Origin: Amycolatopsis sp. CA-126428
Lineage (GTDB): Bacteria > Actinomycetota > Actinomycetes > Mycobacteriales > Pseudonocardiaceae
Direction: 5' to 3'
Assembly (NCBI RefSeq): GCF_002904335.1
Contig: NZ_PPHF01000005.1
Span: 44,684 to 108,683, forward strand
Length of the DNA: 64,000 nucleotides
This document shows, piece after piece, positions 47,324 through 56,503 of this stretch; the stretch's first letter is position 1; every line of letters starts with the position of its first letter. The notes beneath the pieces are model-generated. The model was not told the DNA's origin. It ran no database searches and saw only the letters and a list, made by a program, of their open reading frames with translations. The position numbers and the translations under genes were made by a program.

Positions 47324-48226
47324 TCACCCCGTGGATTCGGACACCTCGGCGGGCGCGTCGGGGGCCTCGGGCGTCTCCGGGGCCGGGCCTTCGGGCCAGT
47401 CCGGGCCTTGGGGTTCTTCGCCGGCGATGCGGTGCCGGCCCGCCCGGTTCGAGCGGAGGATCTTCGCCAGCACCATGTTGAACGTCAGCGCGATCTCCTG
47501 GGCACCCGGCGAGTGCCACTCGTGGATCGGGCTGCACGCGCCCTGGGCCTGCTGCACCGCGAGCCGGTCGGTGATCGCCGTCGGCATCACCAGGGAGCCG
47601 AAGTTCTCGCGCAGCTCGGCGATCCGGAACTGGTGCTCGTAGGAGCGCACGCGAAGCTTGTTGACCAGGACGCCGATCGGGCGCAGGTCCGGGTTGAGCT
47701 CCTTGCGGATCTTCTCGATCGCCTCCAGCGCCCGGGACGCCCCGGCGACGGCGTACATCGTCGGCTCGGTGACGATGAGCGCGCTGTCCGCGGCGACCAG
47801 CGCCGACTTCGTCAGCCGGCCCAGCGACGGCGGGCAGTCCAGGATCACCAGCTCGTACGGCGTTTCGCGCAGCGGCGTGCGGTGCAGCTCGTCCAGTGCG
47901 CGGGAGAAGTTCGCCAGGCGCTCGCTGTCGGCGTCCGGGTCGTTGAGCAGCTCCAGCTCTTCGGTGCCGACGAGGACGTCGACGTCCTCGCTCCACACGC
48001 TCGGGGCGATCGCGCGTTCCAGCGTCTCCCGGGTCGGGGTTTCGAGCACGTCCGCGAGGGTGGCGTCGGTGAAGGGCGGGTCGAGCGAGGTGGTGGCGTT
48101 GCCCTGCGGGTCGAGATCGACCACCAGCGTCCGCGTGCCCCTACGCAAGGCGGCGGACGCGATACCGAGAGCGACCGTCGTCTTGCCGACGCCTCCCTTG
48201 AGGCTGAGTACGGCGACCGTGTGCAC
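47324..48226 (-). CDS. ParA/Soj-family ATPase
   Basis: A 300-residue deviant-Walker ATPase with SLKGGVGKTT near the N-terminus, DLDPQGNAT and VILDCPPSLG. The C-terminal 40 residues are acidic and Pro-rich. No ParB or parS-like sequence is nearby, so it is an orphan ParA, perhaps positioning a protein complex rather than a chromosome. It heads the nei2-ada operon and is divergent from a methyltransferase gene. Confidence 0.92.
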   Translation of the reverse strand: MHTVAVLSLKGGVGKTTVALGIASAALRRGTRTLVVDLDPQGNATTSLDPPFTDATLADVLETPTRETLERAIAPSVWSEDVDVLVGTEELELLNDPDADSERLANFSRALDELHRTPLRETPYELVILDCPPSLGRLTKSALVAADSALIVTEPTMYAVAGASRALEAIEKIRKELNPDLRPIGVLVNKLRVRSYEHQFRIAELRENFGSLVMPTAITDRLAVQQAQGACSPIHEWHSPGAQEIALTFNMVLAKILRSNRAGRHRIAGEEPQGPDWPEGPAPETPEAPDAPAEVSESTG

Positions 48227-48319
48227 GAAGTCCAGCCTACGGGTGCGGGCGGGAGGCGCCGCCGGGCAAGGGCCGTTCACTCGAAGGGAGGAGCTCGGGG
48301 GGCGGGCGGGGGCGGGCAC

Positions 48320-48325
48320 TACCCT
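48320..48325 (+). promoter_or_regulatory. -10 element of a leaderless methyltransferase promoter
   Basis: TACCCT lies 7 nt before ATG 48333; no ribosome site. Confidence 0.5.
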
Positions 48326-48332
48326 GTGCGAC

Positions 48333-49058
48333 ATGAAGACGGAGACCGTGGCCGCCCGGGGTTCGGGCGCCGTCCGCCGGGTGCTCGAGGCCGAGATCGA
48401 GGCCGCCCGCGCCCGCGGCGCCGAGCACCCCCGCGTCGTCGACGTCGGCGGCGGCAGCGGTGGCTGGGCGGTGCCGTTCGCGGCGGCGGGCTGCCGGGTG
48501 ACCGTCGTCGAGCCGAGCCCGAACGCCCTGGCCACGCTGCAGCGCCGGGCCGAGGAAGAAGGCGTCTCCGAGCTGATCACGGTGGTCGCGGACGACTCGG
48601 ACGCGCTGGGCCGGTACGTCGAGGCCGGCTCGGCCGACCTGGTGCTGGCGCACGGGCTGCTGGAGATCGTCGACGACCCTTCGGCGGTGCTTTCGGCCCT
48701 CGCGACGGCGGTGGCGCCGGGTGGCGCGGTGTCGGTGCTGGTGGCGAACCGCCACGCGGCCGTGCTCCACCGCGCGCTGGCGGGCCGGGTCGGCGAGGCC
48801 CGCAAGCTGCTCGAAAGCGCCGACGGCGTCGCCCCGGGCGATACCGTGCTGCGGCGCTTCTCCGCCGCAGGGCTGCGTGCGGACCTGGAGGCCGCGGGCC
48901 TCGAAGTGACGCTGCTGCAGGGCGACCGGGTGATCTCGGACCTGGTCACCGGCGACGTCCGGGACGACGAGCTGGCGGAGTTCGAGCGGGTGGCGGCGGG
49001 CACGCCGGCGCTGCGGGACATCGCCGGCCGGCTGCACGCGGTGGCGCGCCCGGCCTGA
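48333..49058 (+). CDS. SAM-dependent class I methyltransferase
   Basis: A 241-residue methyltransferase. Motif I VVDVGGGSGGWAVPFAAAG (about 35-53), acidic VVEPSPNAL (motif II) and ADLVLAHGLLEIVDD (motif IV) are present; the C-terminal part resembles tRNA wobble-uridine (CmoM/SmtA) type methyltransferases, though the substrate is uncertain. Divergent from the ParA-like gene. Confidence 0.88.
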   Translation: MKTETVAARGSGAVRRVLEAEIEAARARGAEHPRVVDVGGGSGGWAVPFAAAGCRVTVVEPSPNALATLQRRAEEEGVSELITVVADDSDALGRYVEAGSADLVLAHGLLEIVDDPSAVLSALATAVAPGGAVSVLVANRHAAVLHRALAGRVGEARKLLESADGVAPGDTVLRRFSAAGLRADLEAAGLEVTLLQGDRVISDLVTGDVRDDELAEFERVAAGTPALRDIAGRLHAVARPA

Positions 49059-49121
49059 GCCCGTTCCGCGGGTTTCCGCCCTCGCGCTCCCCGGTGATCC
49101 GAAACTGTCGGTGGTGGCCGG

Positions 49122-49127
49122 TAGCGT
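49122..49127 (+). promoter_or_regulatory. -10 element of a leaderless dinB promoter
   Basis: TAGCGT lies 7 nt before GTG 49135, which supports this start over the in-frame upstream GTG at 49111. Confidence 0.45.
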
Positions 49128-49134
49128 CCTGGGT

Positions 49135-50379
49135 GTGGGGCGAAATGCTGAGTTGCCGGGCGGGATGGGCCGGTTCCGCGTCCGGCCGGGAGAGCCGGTG
49201 CCGGACGACACCGGGTGCGGGCTGCTGCACGTCGACATGGACGCGTTCTTCGTGTCGGTCGAGCTGCGGACCCGGCCCGAGCTCGCGGACAAGCCGGTCG
49301 TGGTGTCCGGGGGCGGCCCGCGGGCCGTCGTGGCCGCGGCGAACTACCCGGCGCGGAAGTTCGGGGTGCGCTCGGCCATGCCGTTCTCGACGGCGAAGCG
49401 GCTGTGCCCGCACCTGATCAACATCCCACCGACGTCGGGGCTCTACGGCGAGGTCTCCCGCGGCGTCATGGGCATCTTCCGCGAGCTGACGCCGCTGGTC
49501 GAACCGCTGAGCCTGGACGAGGCGTTCCTGGACGTCAGCGGGGCGCTGCGGCGCTTGGGCGCCACCCCGGCGTCGCTGGGCGCGCAGCTCCGCTCGCGGG
49601 TCGCGGCCGAGCACGGGATCACCTGCTCGGTGGGGGTGGCGAAGGTCAAGTTCGTCGCGAAGCTGGCGTCGGGGATGGCCAAGCCGGACGGAATGGTCGT
49701 GGTGCCCGCGGCGGAGACCCTGGCGTTCCTGCACCCGCTGCCGGTGTCGGCGCTGTGGGGCGTCGGCGCACGGACCGAGGAGCACCTGCGGCGCCTGGGC
49801 CTGGCCACGATCGCCGACGTCGCCGCGTTCCCGCCGGAACGGCTGAAGAAGTCGCTGGGCACCGCGGCCGGCGAGCACCTGTACCGGCTGGCGCACGGGG
49901 TGGACGAGCGGTCGGTGGTGGCCGAGTCGCCGGAGAAGTCGATCGGCGCGGAGCACACCTTCGACGTCGACCGGCACGACCGGGCCGCGCTGGGGCTGGA
50001 GCTGCTGCGGCTCGCGGAGCGGGTCGGCGCGACGCTGCGGGGGCGGGGGCTGCGCGGGCGGACGGTCTCGATCAAGGTGCGGTTCGCGGACTTCCGGACG
50101 ATCACCCGGGCCCGCACGCTGGTCTCGGCGACGGACGTGGCGCGCGAGATCCACGCGGTCGCCGTCGCGCTGCTGGCCGAGCACGCGCCGACCGGGCCCG
50201 TGCGGCTGATCGGCGTCCGCGTCGAAGGGCTGGACACGGGGGAGGCGGGGGAGCAGCTGGTGTTCGATTCGCCGGCCCCGCGCTGGCGTGACGCGGAGGT
50301 GGCGGCCGACGTCGCGCGGTCGAAGTTCGGCTCGGCGGCGGTGCGGCCGGCGTCCTTACTGGGGCCGCGGGAGGGGTGA
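49135..50379 (+). CDS. dinB: DNA polymerase IV (Y-family)
   Basis: A 414-residue translesion polymerase. Catalytic motifs LLHVDMDAFFVSVE and SLDEAFLDVS are intact, with a thumb/HhH region (GVGARTEEHLRRLGLATIAD) and a little-finger domain. No C-terminal clamp-binding QL-type motif is obvious. The ~30-residue N-terminal extension is seen in related actinobacteria. No LexA box was found upstream. Confidence 0.95.
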   Translation: MGRNAELPGGMGRFRVRPGEPVPDDTGCGLLHVDMDAFFVSVELRTRPELADKPVVVSGGGPRAVVAAANYPARKFGVRSAMPFSTAKRLCPHLINIPPTSGLYGEVSRGVMGIFRELTPLVEPLSLDEAFLDVSGALRRLGATPASLGAQLRSRVAAEHGITCSVGVAKVKFVAKLASGMAKPDGMVVVPAAETLAFLHPLPVSALWGVGARTEEHLRRLGLATIADVAAFPPERLKKSLGTAAGEHLYRLAHGVDERSVVAESPEKSIGAEHTFDVDRHDRAALGLELLRLAERVGATLRGRGLRGRTVSIKVRFADFRTITRARTLVSATDVAREIHAVAVALLAEHAPTGPVRLIGVRVEGLDTGEAGEQLVFDSPAPRWRDAEVAADVARSKFGSAAVRPASLLGPREG

Positions 50380-50550
50380 CGGCACGGACGGTGATCTTCG
50401 GCTCGGCGGCGTTCCCCCGCAACGGCGGCCGGGCCGCAAAACGGTCACGATCGGCCACGGTGACCGTCCGCAACGCCCCTCCGGCGGGATTTAGCCCAAT
50501 TCGATCCCTCTTGGATGCGGGATCGGGTAGTCGTGCGGCCGCGGGCCTCG

Positions 50551-50556
50551 TATCCT
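50551..50556 (+). promoter_or_regulatory. Candidate -10 of the DUF3040 gene
   Basis: TATCCT lies 88 nt before the ATG at 50645, with a weak TAGTCG 17 nt upstream. The gap 50380-50644 holds no gene that I can support. Confidence 0.35.
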
Positions 50557-50644
50557 GGACAGTGCCACCCCGCCTGGGGTTGGCTGTTGGGTCCAGGACG
50601 TTGCGCGGCCCGGCGCCCGCGACAGCTGTGCCGGAGGAGGAAAG

Positions 50645-51049
50645 ATGCCACTCTCCGAGCATGAGCAGCGGCTGCTCGATCAAATCGAGCGCGAGCTCTA
50701 TGCCGAGGACCCCAAGTTCGCATCCACGGTGCGTGGCACCCGGTTGCGTCGCCCCGCTCGCCGACGGCGTATTCAGGGCATCGCCCTGTTCGTAGTGGGC
50801 GTGGCCCTGCTGGTGCTGGGCGTGGTGGTGCCGCAGTTCCGGGTGGCCGACATCCCGCTGATCAGCGTGCTCGGGTTCCTCGTGATGTTCTTCGGAGTCA
50901 TGATGGCCGTCACTTCGATTCGGCACGGCGCCGACGGAGACGGCAAGGCCGGTGGACCAGCCACCCGGGGCGGCAAGCCATCGGGTCGCCGGAGTTCCTT
51001 CACCCAGAGGATGGAGGAGCGCTTCCGCCAGCGCTTCGAGGAGCAGTAG
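50645..51049 (+). CDS. DUF3040 membrane protein
   Basis: A 134-residue protein: a short helical opening (MPLSEHEQRLLDQIERELYA) that defines DUF3040, two membrane helices (about 43-62 and 68-90), and a basic, Gly/Arg-rich tail. It is found near the division cluster in most actinobacteria, but its role is unknown. GGAGGAGGAAAG precedes the ATG. Confidence 0.92.
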   Translation: MPLSEHEQRLLDQIERELYAEDPKFASTVRGTRLRRPARRRRIQGIALFVVGVALLVLGVVVPQFRVADIPLISVLGFLVMFFGVMMAVTSIRHGADGDGKAGGPATRGGKPSGRRSSFTQRMEERFRQRFEEQ

Positions 51050-51067
51050 CGCCGCAAGACGACAAGG

Positions 51068-51097
51068 TCCGCGTCCCGCCGAACGGGGGGACGCGGA
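51068..51097 (+). terminator. Rho-independent terminator after DUF3040
   Basis: TCCGCGTCCC (51068-51077) pairs with GGGACGCGGA (51088-51097) and is followed by TCTTCTTGTTT. Confidence 0.9.
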
Positions 51098-51191
51098 TCT
51101 TCTTGTTTGCTCACCTGCCCGGCGGCGGGCCGTCCAACTGTGGTGACAGCGGGTGACCCCCACCCGGGTGACCCGGCGCCCCTGGTCACCC

Positions 51192-51304
51192 GTGTTCAGC
51201 GGGGCTTCACGCTGATACCCCGCTGAACACGCGAGTTGCCCCGCCAAGCACAGATGATGCCCCGCTGATCACGCGAGATGCCCCGCCAAGCACAGGTGAT
51301 GGCC
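51192..51304. repeat. Hairpin plus 21-bp repeat units
   Basis: GTGTTCAGCGGGG (51192-51204) pairs perfectly with CCCCGCTGAACAC (51218-51230). From there CAC(G/A) units recur at 51228, 51249, 51270 and 51291, 21 bp apart, alternating CACGCGAG(T/A)TGCCCCGC and CACA(G/A)(G/A)TGATG. It lies between the convergent DUF3040 and transglutaminase genes. Confidence 0.85.
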
Positions 51305-51319
51305 CGAGGGCGGGTGGGG

Positions 51320-53884
51320 TTAGTCGCGGTTGCGGAAGACCGAACGAGGGAACAGCTTTCCCTTCCACGACAGCGGCGCGTTGCGGCGAAGGCTCCGCCG
51401 CAATCCCTCGAAAGCCGGCGGGAGCGCCGGCTGAGCCGCGTCGTCCCCGCCGTACCACGACCTCTCCAGGACGCCGATGACCGTCCGGAGGTTTTCGCGG
51501 CCGTCGTCGTCGAGGTGGTGCTTGGCCGCCAGCTTCTGGCCCGCGACGCGGACCGTGTCGCTGCTCGGGATCGGCAGGCCGCGGTCCGCGCACTCCGCGC
51601 GCAGTTCCGCCCAGGCCGCGTCGGCCGCGCCCGGCTGCTGCTGGACGATGCGCTGCAAGCGCCGCCGGCGGACGACCTCGCGGAACAGCGCCGGGCCGGC
51701 CGCCGCGAGCTGCAGGACCACCACCAGCACGCCGAGCCACCAGGCCACCGTCGCCGCGAGCAGGCCCAGCGCGGTGATCCACAAGCCCGCCGCCAGCAGC
51801 GGCAGCCAGCCGAGCAGCGCCTGGAACCGGGACGGTACCGCCACCGGCGCCGGCGCTCGGACGAGCAGTGCGCCCTCGCTCCGGTCGCCGTCCGCGGGCC
51901 CGGGTGGTGGAGCGCCGTCCCCCGGCCGCGTGCGCCCGCGGCCCAGCGACCGCCGCAGCAGCGCCGCGACGAGCATTGCGCCCGCGCCGAGCGCGGCGAG
52001 CACCAGGGCGAGGTCGAACAACCAGCCGTCGCCGCTCGAAGCGTCCTTGGCCGTCTGCGCCGGGACGTTCGGCTCGTTGTCACGCGGGACGCCGGTCGGT
52101 GCCGCGCTCGACTGGACCGTGCTCGGCGCCACCTGGGTGTCGTCCGGCTGGTTGCCGTTCTGCGGGCCGGCCTGCAGGTACGACGGCGTGATACCGCGGC
52201 CGTCGGACAGCGGCGTCGGGTCGAACGTCACCCAGCCCTTGTCGCCGAAGTACGCCTCGACCCACGCGTGCGCGTCCTGGGTGGTGATCGTCAGGTAGTC
52301 GTTGACCTGCACGCCCGGCGTGAAGCCGATCGCCACGCGCGACGGGATGCCCGCCACCCGCAGCATCACGCCCATCGCCGACGCGAACTGCTCGCAGAAG
52401 CCGCGCTTGCCGTTGAGGATGAAGTCGGTGAGCGCGTCGGCGTCGGTCGCCGGCGCGGTCTTCGTGTCGTAGACGAACCCGTTCTGCGCCGTGAAGTAGC
52501 GCCAGATCGCCGAGGCCCGGTCGAAGTCGTTGGTCGCGCCGGCGATCAGCTGCTGGGTCTTCGCGCGGACGCGGTCGTCGACCCGGTCGATCTGGGTGTA
52601 GCGCGGTGGCAGGTCGTCGACCCGCGAGGTCACGCGCAGCTCGGCGGCCGTCGGTTCCTTCAGCGACGCGTATTCGGTGTACGCCGGCGGGGCTTCGCTG
52701 CGGGTGGTGAACACCGTGCCGCTGATCTGGTCGTAGAGGTAGCCGTTGGCCGTGCCGTCGATCACCCGCGGGGCGCCGTAGACCGGCAGCCAGTTGTCCC
52801 GCCAGCTGGTCGGCTCGACGTCGATCCGGCGCGCGGTGCCGGTGCCGTCGTCGCCCGGGGCGGGCGGCAGCTGCGGCCCGACCGGGACGCCCTGCTGCGA
52901 ACGGCCTTCGTCGTGCAGGCCCCAGCCCTTGTTGGGGTAGTAGGTGTCCAGCGTCATCGCGCGCATCAGCCGGCGGTCGGTGCCGAGGCCGCGGACCTTG
53001 AACAGCTCGCGGTTGGACCCTTGGTCGAGCATGCCGCGCAGCTCGGTGAACGGCTGGATGCCGAATCCGCCGGAGCCCGCCCCGGGGCCGTTGCCGCCCT
53101 CGCCGAACGGCATCCGGCCGATCGTGCCGACCCAGGTGATCGCCCCGCCCAGCAGGCCGAGCACGATCGCCGCGCAGACGACCGCGACCGGCGCGGACAG
53201 CACGCCGGGTTTGCCGCTGCTCCCCGGGGCCTCCCGGGTGCGCCAGCGCTGGTGCCGGTGGTTGCCGTCGACGGCCAGCAGGCCGGCGAACGCGGCCCCA
53301 CCGAGCAGGAACGTCCACCACGGCAGCATTTCCTCGCTCAGCGCGGCCGGCACGGCGTAGACGCAGAGCAGCACGAGCCCGGTCGCCGCGGGCGCCGCGG
53401 CGGCGACGGTCAGGGTGTCGACGAGGACGGCGACGAGGCCGATCAGGATGGTGATGAGGCACAGGATCGGCTGGCTGCCCTCGACCGGCGGCAACCCGAC
53501 CCGGATCTGCTCGGCGGCGCTCGACAGCGTGGTCCCGATCTCGGAAAACGCTTCCGGGCCGGGGATGACCTGCAGGATGCCGTGCGTGGTGAAGGCGCCG
53601 GTGATCAGGAAGAGCAGGACGAGCAGCTGCCCGCACCCGACCAGGACGGTCGGCACCTGCAGTGAGCGAAGGGCCAGCCCGGAAGCCCCGATGAGCAGGA
53701 CGGCGACGAACAGGTACCCGAACCAGGCCAGCCCGGCGACGACGCTGGTGACCGAGGTCGCGGCGCAGAGGGTGGCAACCCCGGCGGCGACGGGCGCGAG
53801 AACGCTGCTGCGCCAGGCGGAAAGCGGCCGTTGCGGCCGGGGCGCGGGCCGATCGAACTTCCGCGGCGGTGCGGCGGTGCTCAT
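51320..53884 (-). CDS. Transglutaminase-like membrane protein (DUF3488/TgpA type)
   Basis: An 854-residue protein with about six N-terminal membrane helices (to ~230), an extracellular transglutaminase-like domain and one more helix pair (~620-690), then a cytoplasmic DUF4129-like tail. The catalytic triad is C497 (KRGFCEQFASAM), H539 (DAHAWVEAYF) and D555 (FDPTP). It is the last gene of the MoxR-DUF58-TgpA operon, a widespread trio of unknown cell-envelope function. A GATCGGAGGG ribosome site precedes ATG 53884. Confidence 0.93.
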   Translation of the reverse strand: MSTAAPPRKFDRPAPRPQRPLSAWRSSVLAPVAAGVATLCAATSVTSVVAGLAWFGYLFVAVLLIGASGLALRSLQVPTVLVGCGQLLVLLFLITGAFTTHGILQVIPGPEAFSEIGTTLSSAAEQIRVGLPPVEGSQPILCLITILIGLVAVLVDTLTVAAAAPAATGLVLLCVYAVPAALSEEMLPWWTFLLGGAAFAGLLAVDGNHRHQRWRTREAPGSSGKPGVLSAPVAVVCAAIVLGLLGGAITWVGTIGRMPFGEGGNGPGAGSGGFGIQPFTELRGMLDQGSNRELFKVRGLGTDRRLMRAMTLDTYYPNKGWGLHDEGRSQQGVPVGPQLPPAPGDDGTGTARRIDVEPTSWRDNWLPVYGAPRVIDGTANGYLYDQISGTVFTTRSEAPPAYTEYASLKEPTAAELRVTSRVDDLPPRYTQIDRVDDRVRAKTQQLIAGATNDFDRASAIWRYFTAQNGFVYDTKTAPATDADALTDFILNGKRGFCEQFASAMGVMLRVAGIPSRVAIGFTPGVQVNDYLTITTQDAHAWVEAYFGDKGWVTFDPTPLSDGRGITPSYLQAGPQNGNQPDDTQVAPSTVQSSAAPTGVPRDNEPNVPAQTAKDASSGDGWLFDLALVLAALGAGAMLVAALLRRSLGRGRTRPGDGAPPPGPADGDRSEGALLVRAPAPVAVPSRFQALLGWLPLLAAGLWITALGLLAATVAWWLGVLVVVLQLAAAGPALFREVVRRRRLQRIVQQQPGAADAAWAELRAECADRGLPIPSSDTVRVAGQKLAAKHHLDDDGRENLRTVIGVLERSWYGGDDAAQPALPPAFEGLRRSLRRNAPLSWKGKLFPRSVFRNRD

Positions 53885-54093
53885 CGCGACCCTCCGATCG
53901 AGGCGGTGCGGTGGGGTGCGGTGCGCCGCGGGGCGGTGGTGCTCGCCGACGCGGGCGGCCCGATGCGCGCGCCGCGGCTGGTGCGGCCGTGGTCGGGAGC
54001 GATGCCGCGAGTCGTGGTTTGCGGCGCGGCGAGGCTCATCGCGGCCCTCCGATCGAGGTGGTGCGGCCGGATGTGGTGCGCGGTGGTGCTCAT
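53881..54093 (-). CDS. Possible 70-residue coupled mini-ORF
   Basis: A frame from ATG 54093 to TGA 53881 that overlaps the DUF58 stop by ATGA and the transglutaminase start by ATGA. The product is rich in Ser, Thr, Arg and Ala (STTAHHIRPHHLDRRAAMS at its start). The DNA contains three copies of a GATCGGAGGG/GCGGGCCGCGATGAGC initiation region: at the DUF58 end, at an internal ATG (54039) and at the transglutaminase start. It may be a real coupled gene or the product of start-site duplication. Confidence 0.45.
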   Translation of the reverse strand: MSTTAHHIRPHHLDRRAAMSLAAPQTTTRGIAPDHGRTSRGARIGPPASASTTAPRRTAPHRTASIGGSR

Positions 54094-55364
54094 CGCGGCC
54101 CGCCGATCAGCGTGCCGCGCCGGGCGCCGCTGCGGCACAGCTCGGCCCACACCTGCGGCATCGGCGACCCGGGCCCCGCCACGATCACGCCCCAACCGGC
54201 CGCGCGCAGCAGGGCCGCCGAGTCCTCCGTCGCCGCGGCCCTCTGCTCGGGCGCCGAAACCCCCGCCGACCACGTCGGCGTGTCCAGCAGGACCGCCAGG
54301 CTCCTGATGCCGCGCGGGCGGTACTGGGTCAGCTCGTGCACCGCCTCGGTGCTCACCGTGCCGAGCACCGCGATCAGCTCCTGGCCCTCGGCCGGGTCGC
54401 CGGCCAGGGTGATGTCGCGCTGGTGGGCCGGCTGCAGGGCCGCCAGCGCGTCGAGCACGACGTGGTCGTAGTGGTCGCCGCCGTCGCCCGGGGTGTCCGC
54501 CAGGGTGACGCCGTGCTCGCTCACCAGCCGGACGCGGTGGCCGGACCGGCGCAGGTGCAGGGCCGCCGACGCCGCGAACGCCACCGCCCACTCCAGGCTC
54601 GCCGCCGGGCCGGCGCCGTGGTGCGCGGCCGCGCGGTGGTCCAGCAGCACCGTCGTGCCGCCGCGCCACGGGCGTTCCTCGACGCGGACCATGATCTCGT
54701 CGCGGCGGGCCGTCGAGCGCCAGTGCACCTTCCGCAGGTCGTCGCCCTGGCGGTACTGGCGGACGATCACGTCGGCCTCGCCCTGCCCGGCGTGCAGCCG
54801 GACCGTGCCGTCGTCGCCGACGCCGATGCCCGCGCCGCTCGGCAGGCCCCACAGCGGGACCACGCGGGGCACGACGACCAGCCGGGAGTGCCCGATCAGC
54901 TCGCGCTCGAACTCGCACAGCCCGAACGGGTCGGTGATCGTCGCGCGCAGCGGCCCGACCTGCTGGATCCCGCGCAGCACCGGCTGCAGCGGGTAGCGCA
55001 GGGCGACGCGCCGGTCGTGCGGGAGCCGTTCGACGACGAACCGCGGCCGCGAACCCAGCGCGTACGGCACGCCGTCCTCGAGGAGGATCTCGCCGGCCGG
55101 CAGCCGCCCGCTGCGCCACAGCTCCAGCTGCACCTCGCCGTTGCCGCCGACGGCGACCCGTTGCGGGCGCAGCGTGCGGGTGGCGCCGATGCGCAGCCGC
55201 GTCGCCGAGATGAACACGGCGACCAGCAGCGGCAGCGCCACCACGAACACCGCGACCCGCAGCAGGTCGCGTTCGTTGAGCACGAACGAGCACACCGCGG
55301 CGGCGATCCCCGCGGCCAGGAGGCAACGGCCGCGGGTGGTCAGGCCGGACAGGGCACGCAGCAT
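54090..55364 (-). CDS. DUF58-domain protein
   Basis: A 424-residue protein with two N-terminal membrane helices (about 12-55) and a C-terminal DUF58 domain with the signature GQGEADVIVRQYRQGDDLRK then VHWRSTARRDE, and a VWA-like region after it. It is the middle member of the MoxR-DUF58-TgpA trio. GGGGAAGAG precedes ATG 55364. A fragment of the 63-bp repeat lies upstream (55397-55416). Confidence 0.92.
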   Translation of the reverse strand: MLRALSGLTTRGRCLLAAGIAAAVCSFVLNERDLLRVAVFVVALPLLVAVFISATRLRIGATRTLRPQRVAVGGNGEVQLELWRSGRLPAGEILLEDGVPYALGSRPRFVVERLPHDRRVALRYPLQPVLRGIQQVGPLRATITDPFGLCEFERELIGHSRLVVVPRVVPLWGLPSGAGIGVGDDGTVRLHAGQGEADVIVRQYRQGDDLRKVHWRSTARRDEIMVRVEERPWRGGTTVLLDHRAAAHHGAGPAASLEWAVAFAASAALHLRRSGHRVRLVSEHGVTLADTPGDGGDHYDHVVLDALAALQPAHQRDITLAGDPAEGQELIAVLGTVSTEAVHELTQYRPRGIRSLAVLLDTPTWSAGVSAPEQRAAATEDSAALLRAAGWGVIVAGPGSPMPQVWAELCRSGARRGTLIGGPR

Positions 55365-55435
55365 GCCGTTCTCTTCCCCTTCGGCGGCAGGACGGTTTTC
55401 GGGGGTTCGGGTGGCGAAGCCCCGGATGTCACCGG

Positions 55436-56503
55436 CTAGGGCCGGGTGCCCTGCGGCACCGGCACCCGGTGCAGCACCGCGCGCACGACGTCGGTCGCCG
55501 ACCGGCGGGCCGCGTGGGCCTCGGTGGTCAGCATCAGGCGGTGCGCGAGGACCGGGACCGCCACCGTGTGCAGGTCGTCCGGCACGACGTAGTCGCGGCC
55601 CGACAGCGCGGCCTGCGCCCGCGCCGCGCGGACGAGGTGCAGCGTGGCCCGCGGGGACGCGCCGAGCCGGACCTCCGGGACTCCCCGGGTGGCCGCGACG
55701 ACGTCGACGGCGTACCGGCGGACCTCGGGGGCCATGTGCACGCTGCGGACCGTCTCGATCAGCCGGTGCACGGTCTCGCCGTCGGACACCGGCTGCAGGT
55801 CCTCGATCGGGTTGTGCCCGGCGTGCTCGTCGACCATGGCCAGCTCGGCCTGCTGGTCGGGGTAGCCGATGGAAACCCGCGCGGTGAAGCGGTCGCGCTG
55901 GGCTTCGGGCAGCGCGTACGTGCCTTCCATCTCGATCGGGTTCTGCGTCGCGATCACCATGAACGGCTCTTCGAGCCGGTAGGTCGTGGTGTCGACGGTG
56001 ACCTGGTGCTCTTCCATGCACTCCAGCAGCGCCGACTGCGTCTTCGGCGAGGCGCGGTTGATCTCGTCGCCCACCACGATGTTCGCGAACACCGGGCCGG
56101 GGCGGAAGTCGAACTCGCCGGACTGGCGGTTGTAGATGGAGACGCCGGTGACGTCGCTCGGCAGCAGGTCGGGGGTGAACTGGATGCGGCTGACCGTGCA
56201 GTCGATCGACCGGGCGAGCGCCTTGGCCAGCGACGTCTTCCCGACGCCGGGCACGTCCTCGACCAGGAGGTGGCCTTCGGCGAGCAGGGTGACCAGCGCG
56301 ATCCGGATGACGTCGGGCTTGCCGACCAGCACGCGCTCCACGTTGGCGGCGATCCGCCGCGCCGTGTCGTGCAGTTCGTCCAGCGGCACTCTGCCGGGGT
56401 GACCGGGGGCCCGGCCGTTGCCCGAGGGCTCCGCCGGATAAGGCGGCCGCCCGGATGCCTGCTCGCCCGATCCGGGCGCGGCAGACTGGATTCTCGACGT
56501 CAC
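55436..56503 (-). CDS. MoxR-family AAA+ ATPase
   Basis: A 355-residue chaperone-type ATPase with Walker A VEDVPGVGKTSLAKALA, Walker B VVGDEINRASPKTQSALLE, sensor ATQNPIEMEGTY and LPEAQRDRF. The first ~45 residues are disordered. MoxR proteins act with DUF58/VWA partners, encoded here directly downstream. GTG 56503 follows AGGAGG by 4 nt. Confidence 0.95.
   Translation of the reverse strand: MTSRIQSAAPGSGEQASGRPPYPAEPSGNGRAPGHPGRVPLDELHDTARRIAANVERVLVGKPDVIRIALVTLLAEGHLLVEDVPGVGKTSLAKALARSIDCTVSRIQFTPDLLPSDVTGVSIYNRQSGEFDFRPGPVFANIVVGDEINRASPKTQSALLECMEEHQVTVDTTTYRLEEPFMVIATQNPIEMEGTYALPEAQRDRFTARVSIGYPDQQAELAMVDEHAGHNPIEDLQPVSDGETVHRLIETVRSVHMAPEVRRYAVDVVAATRGVPEVRLGASPRATLHLVRAARAQAALSGRDYVVPDDLHTVAVPVLAHRLMLTTEAHAARRSATDVVRAVLHRVPVPQGTRP

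Noticed and set aside
48227..49021. ParA-like frame extended to 49021
   Set aside because: Extension is antisense to the methyltransferase gene and Ser/Arg/Thr-rich; Walker A begins shortly after GTG 48226.
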